From positions 1-64,000 of the forward strand of contig JABWBA010000003.1 of NCBI GenBank assembly GCA_013360745.1: DNA of 64,000 nucleotides. The letters run 5' to 3'. Source of the DNA: Chthonomonadales bacterium. Lineage in GTDB: Bacteria > Armatimonadota > Chthonomonadetes > Chthonomonadales > CAJBBX01. The notes below the pieces were generated by a model. That model did not search any database. It worked only from the letters and a program-made list of their open reading frames with translations, and was not told the DNA's origin. This document shows positions 57,623-64,000 of the stretch, piece after piece (position 1 is the first letter of the stretch; the number at the start of each line of letters is the position of its first letter). A program made the translations under genes and the position numbers.

Positions 57623-58753
57623 GTGAACGATTCCACGATCCGTGCATGGGCGGAGATCGATCTATCCGCTGTACTGGACAATCTGGCCTCCATGCGCGCC
57701 TATGTAAGCCCAGCGTCGGTACTCGCGGTGGTAAAAGGTGATGCGTATGGGCACAGTATTCGGGCGGTAGCTCCGCCCATCGCCGCTCGGTTTCCCGACG
57801 CTGTCTTCGGCGTGGCGAGCGCAGGCGAGGCGGCAGCCGTCCGATCGCTTATTCCACAATCGCCCATACTGATCCTGGGACCGTGCCTGCCCGACGAGGC
57901 AGCGTCCATCATCGAGATGAACGCGAGTACGGTGCTCAGTGACATTCCGTTCGCGCAAGCGTTGAACGCCGCCGCTCTCCGTGCCAACGCCGTGGGCCGG
58001 GTCCATATTGAGATTGACACAGGCATGGGCCGCCACGGCGTTGTTGCGGACGATGCGCTCACGATTGCGGAGTACGTCGCGACGAGCCCGGCTCTCCAAC
58101 TCGACGGGATCATGACCCATTTCTCCGATGCCGAAAGGGATCGCGAATGGACCGGAACGCAACTGCTCCGATTCCGTGCGATCGAGCGAACCCTGCAGGA
58201 CCATGGCATCCATGCTCGGACCCGACACGCCTGCAATACGGCCGCTATGCTCCTCTATCCGGAGATGTGGTTCGAGATGGTTCGCCCCGGGCTAGGCCTC
58301 TACGGCATATTGCCCGAGCTCCCCCCGGGGACCGATGTGCCGCATCTCCGCCCTGCGCTCGCCCTTCGCGCACGCGTGCTTCTGGTACGTACCTTGCAGG
58401 CGGGGGCGTTCATCAGCTATGGCAGAACCGTCCGACTGCGGCGCCGCAGCCGGATCGCCGTCCTTGGGATCGGCTACGCGGACGGTATCCCCCGCGAACT
58501 GGGCAATCGAGGATCGGTCCTCATCCGAGGCAAGCGGGTTCCGATCATCGGGCGCATCTGCATGGATGTCACTCTGGCCGATGTCACCGATCTGGACGAT
58601 GTTGCCCCCGGTGAGATCGCGACCGTTATCGGGAGCGATGGGGCCGAAGTGATCCGCGTCGAGGAGATCGCACGCCTGCTGGGAACGACCGAACACGAGA
58701 TAACCACACGGCTCGGAGCCCGTGCGCCCAGAAGGTCGGTTGGGCTGTGCTAG
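57623..58753 (+). CDS. alr: Alanine racemase
   Basis: AWAEIDLSAVLDNL; AVVKGDAYGHS (PLP Lys); GRICMDVTLADVTD. Confidence 0.96.
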   Translation: MNDSTIRAWAEIDLSAVLDNLASMRAYVSPASVLAVVKGDAYGHSIRAVAPPIAARFPDAVFGVASAGEAAAVRSLIPQSPILILGPCLPDEAASIIEMNASTVLSDIPFAQALNAAALRANAVGRVHIEIDTGMGRHGVVADDALTIAEYVATSPALQLDGIMTHFSDAERDREWTGTQLLRFRAIERTLQDHGIHARTRHACNTAAMLLYPEMWFEMVRPGLGLYGILPELPPGTDVPHLRPALALRARVLLVRTLQAGAFISYGRTVRLRRRSRIAVLGIGYADGIPRELGNRGSVLIRGKRVPIIGRICMDVTLADVTDLDDVAPGEIATVIGSDGAEVIRVEEIARLLGTTEHEITTRLGARAPRRSVGLC

Positions 58754-58861
58754 AATGCATTATCCCGTTTCTGCATACGTCGGAGGACGATGGTCCGACA
58801 CGAGCCGCCAACCGGCGCCATCCGCATATCCCAGTCGATCGATCGAGTTAGGTTAACCTGA

Positions 58862-59104
58862 ATGCCGATATATGAGTTCCGCTGTGCCGATTGCGCGCTC
58901 GTATTCGATACCATCGTGCGCACGGCAACCATCGCTGGCGTTGTATGCCCGAACTGCGGGTCCCGTCAACTCACCAAACTGATCTCGGCCTTCGCAGTAA
59001 GCCGGAATCTCGCTCCCTGCGGCCGGTCCTCAGCGGAACGAGCGGAAGGGTGCGGATCGGAGACCGGGCCCGCGCCATGCGCCGGATGCTGCGAACGGAG
59101 CTGA
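58862..59104 (+). CDS. FmdB-type zinc ribbon protein
   Basis: MPIYEFRCADCALVFDTIV...CPNCGSRQLTKLISAF. Confidence 0.88.
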   Translation: MPIYEFRCADCALVFDTIVRTATIAGVVCPNCGSRQLTKLISAFAVSRNLAPCGRSSAERAEGCGSETGPAPCAGCCERS

Positions 59105-59111
59105 GGGAGCG

Positions 59112-60119
59112 ATGTCGATCGGCGCCTCTCGTTCCAAGGTCGTTCGCTACGCCGTCCTGGACATCGGGTCGAACACCGTCAAGCTGACGATCGTCGAGCA
59201 AGTTCCCACCGGATTCTATAAACCGATCGTCGATGTCAGCGCGACGACCCGCCTCGGAGAGGACATCCAGGCCCGGCGTCTCACGCCGGCAGCGATAGAT
59301 CGGACCATCGACATGCTGCTACAGAGCCTGGCCGTGTGCGCCAGATATGAGGTGACCGCGCTCGCGACGGCGGCGACTTCGGCGGTGCGAGATGCGGTCA
59401 ACGCCGACGAGTTCGTCGGTCGCGCGGCTGAGTATGGCATTTGCGTTACGGTCCTCACCGGCGATGAGGAAGCGCGCCTTTCGACTCTGGCCGTCGTCAC
59501 CGATCCCGATCTCGATCTGGATGGACCGATTACGATGGTGGATATCGGCGGAGGCAGCACCGAGATTGCGATATTCGAGCCAGGCCACGGACAGGACCGA
59601 CGGAGCCTGCAGCTGGGCTGTGTTCGCCTGACCGAAGCGATTCTGAAGAGTGACCCGACCACACTCCAAGAGATGCAGGCTGCCCGACAAGCCGTTTCGG
59701 AATCGATGCAGGGCCGACCGCCGGTGATCGAAGGCGCCCCGCTCATCGGCGTTGGCGGCACAATGACGAACATGGGGCGCGTCTGTCTGGCCCGTACTGG
59801 CCTCTCAGCCAACCTGCACGGTCTGTCTCTCAGCATGGACGAAGTGCGGGCGCAGATCGATCTCTATGCGAGCCGGCCGATCGCCGAACGCAAGCAGATC
59901 GCAGGCCTTGATCCGGAACGAGCCGACATCATCCTCGCTGGCGCATTGATCCTTGAAGGCGCCATGGACTCGGCCAGGATCGGCTCCGCGACGGTTAGCT
60001 GCCGTGGCCTTCGATGGGGCGTGCTCTACGATCGCTTTCAGGTGACGACGGAGCCTTCTACCCCACCCCAGGCCGGCTCAGTTCGGGCGATGCACCTGCC
60101 GGTCGGAGCAAATCGGTGA
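59112..60119 (+). CDS. Ppx/GppA exopolyphosphatase family protein
   Basis: YAVLDIGSNTVKLTIVEQ; ATAATSAVRDAVNADEF; MVDIGGGSTEIAIFE; IGVGGTMTNMG. Confidence 0.93.
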   Translation: MSIGASRSKVVRYAVLDIGSNTVKLTIVEQVPTGFYKPIVDVSATTRLGEDIQARRLTPAAIDRTIDMLLQSLAVCARYEVTALATAATSAVRDAVNADEFVGRAAEYGICVTVLTGDEEARLSTLAVVTDPDLDLDGPITMVDIGGGSTEIAIFEPGHGQDRRSLQLGCVRLTEAILKSDPTTLQEMQAARQAVSESMQGRPPVIEGAPLIGVGGTMTNMGRVCLARTGLSANLHGLSLSMDEVRAQIDLYASRPIAERKQIAGLDPERADIILAGALILEGAMDSARIGSATVSCRGLRWGVLYDRFQVTTEPSTPPQAGSVRAMHLPVGANR

Positions 60120-60772
60120 GGGACTTCGAGTACGAGCGCCGCCTGGCCCGCCAGCCCCGCCGATCGCGGCGTCAGGCGATACGCCGGTGGATGATCGGAT
60201 GCGGTCTGCTGATCCTAGTCGCAGTGATCGCGACGGCCATCGGCGCCCTGTACGCGATCTCCGGCCAGGAACATGCGCCGGTGCTCACCGGTGCGGATCA
60301 TACGCGGGTCGCCACGGAAGTTGACAAGGTAATGAAGACCGTCGAAGCGGTTCGGCGCGACGCCGCGAAGGGAGTCCAGCGCAAGTTCGAACTCACCGTA
60401 TCCGACGAACAGCTGAACCTTCTGCTTGCTGAGGATAAGGAAGTCCGTCGTCGGCTCCGATCGCGGCATATCGAAGAGGCATGGGTGCTGATCGGCGATG
60501 GAGAGGTCCGCGCCAATGCCATCCGCTCCATGAGCGGAATCAATGTCCAGATCCAGGCGGCGCTCAAGCCGGAGATCGCGGGAGGTCAGACCGTCCACGT
60601 CTCGATCGTCCGGCTTAAGGTCGGCCGCATCACCATGCCGCCGGGCGCAGGGCAAGACCTGGCCGATGAGCTCGGCCGTCTGGTGAGCTCCCGGATCACC
60701 GATACGAAAGCGCGGATCACCGAGATCAAGATCGCAGACAACCGCATCGAACTTCGAGGGGTCACCCGCTGA
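60116..60772 (+). CDS. Single-TM extracytoplasmic protein (YpmS/LmeA-like by topology)
   Basis: GTG start overlapping the ppx stop; one TM (GCGLLILVAVIATAIGALYAI) then TVSDEQLNLLLAEDKEVRRRL and a beta-rich C-terminus. Confidence 0.6.
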   Translation: MRDFEYERRLARQPRRSRRQAIRRWMIGCGLLILVAVIATAIGALYAISGQEHAPVLTGADHTRVATEVDKVMKTVEAVRRDAAKGVQRKFELTVSDEQLNLLLAEDKEVRRRLRSRHIEEAWVLIGDGEVRANAIRSMSGINVQIQAALKPEIAGGQTVHVSIVRLKVGRITMPPGAGQDLADELGRLVSSRITDTKARITEIKIADNRIELRGVTR

Positions 60773-60870
60773 GATCCTGCGGACGGACACCTCCCGCCTC
60801 CGTATACCCGTTACGCATGGTCACCCCGGTGATGGGCCGGATCGGAGCGTTGCGCGCCCCGTCGCCAGCG

Positions 60871-62535
60871 TCATCCGGCGGCAGCCGACCACGACAGATA
60901 GGCGCCGGAAAGATTTCGCACCGTATAACCGTGCTGGTGAAGGATCCGGCAGGCATAGTACGACCGCTGGCCCGATCGACAGTATACGATGATCTCTCGG
61001 TCTCGGGGCAGCTCGTCCATTCGCGCCCGTAGCTGGCTCAGAGGGATCGTCATCGCGGACGGGATCACGCCCGACACGCATTCCGCTTCCTCCCGGACAT
61101 CCAGCAGGCAGGTCGTCTCCGTATCACAGGAACCGATGTCGGAACAATGAGCGACGTGGACATCGCCTCGCAGCACGTTCCCGGCCGCCATTCCAGCGAT
61201 GTTCACGGGATCCTTGGCAGAGCCGAATGGGGGAGCATACGCGAGCTCGAGATCCGCGATCTGGTCGACCGTCAGGCCTGATTGGATCGCCGTCGCAAGG
61301 ACATCGATCCTCTTATCCACACCCGACAAACCGACAACCTGAGCGCCCAATAGCCGACCATTGCCCGGATCGTACAGCAGTTTCATGGCGAGGGGCGAGG
61401 CGCCAGGATAGTAACTCGCGTGATCCATCGGATGGACGTGGATCGCCTGATAGCTCAAACCGGCCTGATCCAGCATTCTGGCATTCGCTCCCGTGCCGGC
61501 GGCCGCGAGGTTGAAGATTCGGAGAATGCCCGTTCCGAAGGAACCGCGATAGGCGGACGCCCGGCCCATGATCGCATCGGCAGCAATGCGCCCCTGGCGG
61601 TTCGCCGGGCCCGCCAGAGGCAGAAGCATCGGCCGACCGGTAACACCGTGGATCACCTCGACGGCATCGCCCACGGCCCAGATGTGGGGGTCGCTCGTCT
61701 GCATCTGTTCATCCACCTTGATCCCGCCCGTTATCCCGATGGTCAACCCCGCGCCTTTCGCGAGCGTCGTTTCCGGTCGAACGCCCATGGCCAGCAGCAC
61801 CACATCGCCGGGAATGCGGGAACCGTCCTCAAGGACCGCCACCGATGCCATGGCCCCATCGGAGGCGTCCGGATCATCGAACGATCGAACGGCCTTGCCC
61901 AGATGCAGATCCACGCCATGCTGGCGAAGCTCGGCGTGAACGCGACATGCCATGTCCGCATCAAGAAACCCTGCCACATGGGGCAACGCCTCGATCAGAG
62001 CCACGGGATGGCCGCGGCGGACCAGCTGCTCGGCCATTTCGAGGCCGATGTAGCCCCCGCCGACGATCACCGCCCTGCCTCCACTGCGATCGGCCAGATA
62101 GGCGTCCAGGTCACGGGCGTCCGGGATGTTCCGAAGAACGAAGTGGCCCGGGCGCTCGATCCCGGGTATCGGGGGACGCAGCGGGGTCGATCCGGGTGCA
62201 AGGATCAGTGCATCATAGGCCTCGGTATAGACGCGATCGGTGTCCAGATCCTTCAGGGTTACCGTTCGCCCCTGCCGGTCGATCTCAATCGCCTCCGTAC
62301 GGACGCGAATATCGAGGTTCATGCGGGCCTTGAGGACTTCTGGCGATTGGACGAGCAAGCCGTGCCAGTCGGAGATCTCACCGCCAACGAAATAGGGTAA
62401 ACCGCAGTTCGCGAAGGATGCGTACGGTCCGCGCTCCACTACGATGATTTCGGCCTCCTCAGAGAGCCGACGTGCCCTTGCGGCCGCGCTTGCGCCGCCC
62501 GCTACACCTCCGATTACGATGATCCTGCGATGCAT
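60871..62535 (-). CDS. CoA-disulfide reductase-like FAD-dependent oxidoreductase with C-terminal rhodanese domain
   Basis: IIVIGGVAGGASAAARARRL; ASFANCGLPYFVGGEI (redox Cys); C-terminal DREIIVYCRSGQRSYYACRIL rhodanese loop. Confidence 0.92.
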   Translation of the reverse strand: MHRRIIVIGGVAGGASAAARARRLSEEAEIIVVERGPYASFANCGLPYFVGGEISDWHGLLVQSPEVLKARMNLDIRVRTEAIEIDRQGRTVTLKDLDTDRVYTEAYDALILAPGSTPLRPPIPGIERPGHFVLRNIPDARDLDAYLADRSGGRAVIVGGGYIGLEMAEQLVRRGHPVALIEALPHVAGFLDADMACRVHAELRQHGVDLHLGKAVRSFDDPDASDGAMASVAVLEDGSRIPGDVVLLAMGVRPETTLAKGAGLTIGITGGIKVDEQMQTSDPHIWAVGDAVEVIHGVTGRPMLLPLAGPANRQGRIAADAIMGRASAYRGSFGTGILRIFNLAAAGTGANARMLDQAGLSYQAIHVHPMDHASYYPGASPLAMKLLYDPGNGRLLGAQVVGLSGVDKRIDVLATAIQSGLTVDQIADLELAYAPPFGSAKDPVNIAGMAAGNVLRGDVHVAHCSDIGSCDTETTCLLDVREEAECVSGVIPSAMTIPLSQLRARMDELPRDREIIVYCRSGQRSYYACRILHQHGYTVRNLSGAYLSWSAAAG

Positions 62536-62705
62536 GAATGTTCCCATACGCCTTTCCCGGGCGATCATACCCTCTGCCCGTAATGGGGTTCGCGCCCCTA
62601 TCGGCGCGCCCCGTTACCATTACGCGAAATCGCATCCCCAGGATGCATAGAACCGGTGATGGTACAATCATCCTTGATTCCGTGGAAGGTGTTAGGGCAT
62701 AAGGC

Positions 62706-64000
62706 ATGGGCGATCTTCTCGCCAGGATCCAGCGACCATCCGATCTGAAGGAGCTGAGACCCGAAGAGCTGGTTCGATTAGCCGAGGAACTCCGTTCGGC
62801 GATCGTCGATCATCTCTCAGAGACAGGAGGGCACTTCGCATCGAATCTCGGCGCAGTGGATCTGATCGTAGCCCTGCACGCCGTATACGATCCGCCAAGA
62901 GACCGACTGGTCTTCGATGTTGGGCACCAATGCTACGCCCATAAAATGCTCACCGGTCGACTCGCCGACTTTCCCACGTTGCGACAGTACGGCGGTATCA
63001 GCGGCTTCCTCCGAATGGATGAGAGCGTTTATGACGCCTTCGGCGCCGGCCATGCGAGCACATCGATCTCGGCAGCCTATGGATTCGCGATGGCGCGCGA
63101 TCTCTCCGGCGGCGACGAATCCGTCGTTGCCATCATCGGCGATGCAGGCATGACGGGAGGCCTCGCGTTCGAAGGCCTCAATAACGCCGGCCACAGCGGG
63201 CGCAAGTTCACCGTGGTCCTCAATGACAACGCGATGTCCATCGCTCCAAACGTCGGCGCCCTGGCCCGTTATCTCGCGCTGCTGCGGACCACCGATTGGT
63301 ATCAGCACCTGGAGCGCCGTACCCAGGGAGTGCTCAGGCGATTGCCGGCTGGCGATGTGGCAGCCCGTGCGGCCGACGGACTCTTCAAACATTCCATCAC
63401 CAACCTCATCGCTCCTGAGCGGACCGGTGTCATGTTCGAACAGATGGGTTTTCAATACATCGGGCCGCTGGATGGTCATGATCTGCCGCTTCTGCTTGAC
63501 GTCTTTCAACAGGTCCGGCGGATGGACGGGCCGGTTCTCGTGCACCTGATCACCGTCAAAGGCAAGGGCTACGATCTGGCGGAGGAGAACGCGCGCAAAT
63601 ACCATGCCGTCACGCCCTTTGAACCGGCAACCGGCCAGGTGCATTCGCCTGCCGGCGGCGCCACCTTCACCTCAGTATTCGCGGACACTCTGGTATCACT
63701 CGCGGAAGCGGACCCGGACCTGGTCGGCATCACGGCCGCCATGCCCGACGGAACCGGCATCGCGAAACTCCACAGCCGTTTCCCGGATCGCGCTGTCGAT
63801 ACCGGCATCGCAGAAGGCCATGCGGTATGCTTCGCTGCCGGTCTGGCTGCCGCGGGCAAGCGACCGGTCGTGGCAATCTACTCCACTTTTCTGCAGCGCG
63901 CGTACGATATGATCCTGCACGATGTCGCGCTGCAACGGCTTCCCGTCCTGTTCGCGATTGATCGGGCTGGCCTGGTCGGAGAGGACGGCGGCACGCATCA
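62706..64000 (+). CDS. dxs: 1-deoxy-D-xylulose-5-phosphate synthase (3' truncated by the window end)
   Basis: Translation from ATG 62706: DRLVFDVGHQCYAHKMLTGR, GHASTSISAAYGFA, VAIIGDAGMTGGLAFEGLNNAG, FAIDRAGLVGEDGGTH; open to the window edge, so not in the ORF track. Confidence 0.95.
   Translation, partial: MGDLLARIQRPSDLKELRPEELVRLAEELRSAIVDHLSETGGHFASNLGAVDLIVALHAVYDPPRDRLVFDVGHQCYAHKMLTGRLADFPTLRQYGGISGFLRMDESVYDAFGAGHASTSISAAYGFAMARDLSGGDESVVAIIGDAGMTGGLAFEGLNNAGHSGRKFTVVLNDNAMSIAPNVGALARYLALLRTTDWYQHLERRTQGVLRRLPAGDVAARAADGLFKHSITNLIAPERTGVMFEQMGFQYIGPLDGHDLPLLLDVFQQVRRMDGPVLVHLITVKGKGYDLAEENARKYHAVTPFEPATGQVHSPAGGATFTSVFADTLVSLAEADPDLVGITAAMPDGTGIAKLHSRFPDRAVDTGIAEGHAVCFAAGLAAAGKRPVVAIYSTFLQRAYDMILHDVALQRLPVLFAIDRAGLVGEDGGTH

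Noticed and set aside
57417-57626. 69 aa plus-strand ORF over the big hairpin
   Set aside because: Its coding region is mostly the inverted repeat, with no ribosome-binding site or domain; the RNA/DNA structure explains the sequence better.
1-64000. Mobile elements, CRISPR arrays, tRNA/rRNA genes, prophage or defence islands
   Set aside because: No transposase or integrase ORFs, no regularly spaced repeats and no tRNA cloverleaf noticed in the intergenic gaps; content is housekeeping throughout. This was by eye; tRNAscan-SE and a CRISPR finder would be decisive.

Overview
This 64 kb window is GC-rich bacterial chromosome with dense housekeeping gene content. I found no phage, IS element, CRISPR array, tRNA or rRNA. 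Left part (about 0-27 kb, mostly minus strand): ABC transporter, prmC-prfA-DUF1385-rpmE, a plus-strand cassette of three glycosyltransferase-like genes, and a large division/cell-wall (dcw) cluster. The dcw order is mraZ-rsmH-(ftsL-like)-ftsI-murE-mraY-murD-ftsW-murG-murC-ftsQ-DUF881-sbp-ftsA-ftsZ-ftsZ. It has two tandem, full-length, divergent ftsZ genes and lacks murF, murB and ddl. A VanW-family protein and cysE lie upstream. Right part (about 27-64 kb): DUF6785-like membrane protein, recN, an AlkP-like/polytopic fusion, ribE-ribBA-ribH, HtrA-like protease, glmU, prs, a candidate 6S RNA, ftcD, scpB/scpA, a Clp1/Grc3-like P-loop kinase, hrcA-grpE (no dnaK following), glmM, a papain-like protease, a dipeptide epimerase, a sigma-like/TPR fusion, CocE-type hydrolase, ald, sugar ABC permease and binding protein (no ATPase), alr, Ppx/GppA, a CoA-disulfide-reductase/rhodanese fusion and the 5' part of dxs. 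The observations I rate highest are: (1) the tandem FtsZ pair with different C-terminal tails; (2) a structured RNA between ftcD and prs that fits 6S RNA on the minus strand; (3) the mraZ leader, with a near-consensus promoter and two GTGGG boxes 10 bp apart; (4) the sigma-like/TPR fusion with a palindromic leader; (5) the bacterial Clp1/Nol9-like kinase. The lineage is uncertain: gene content loosely suggests an Armatimonadota/Terrabacteria-type genome, but this was not tested. All product calls come from motif recognition by eye; no database search was run.
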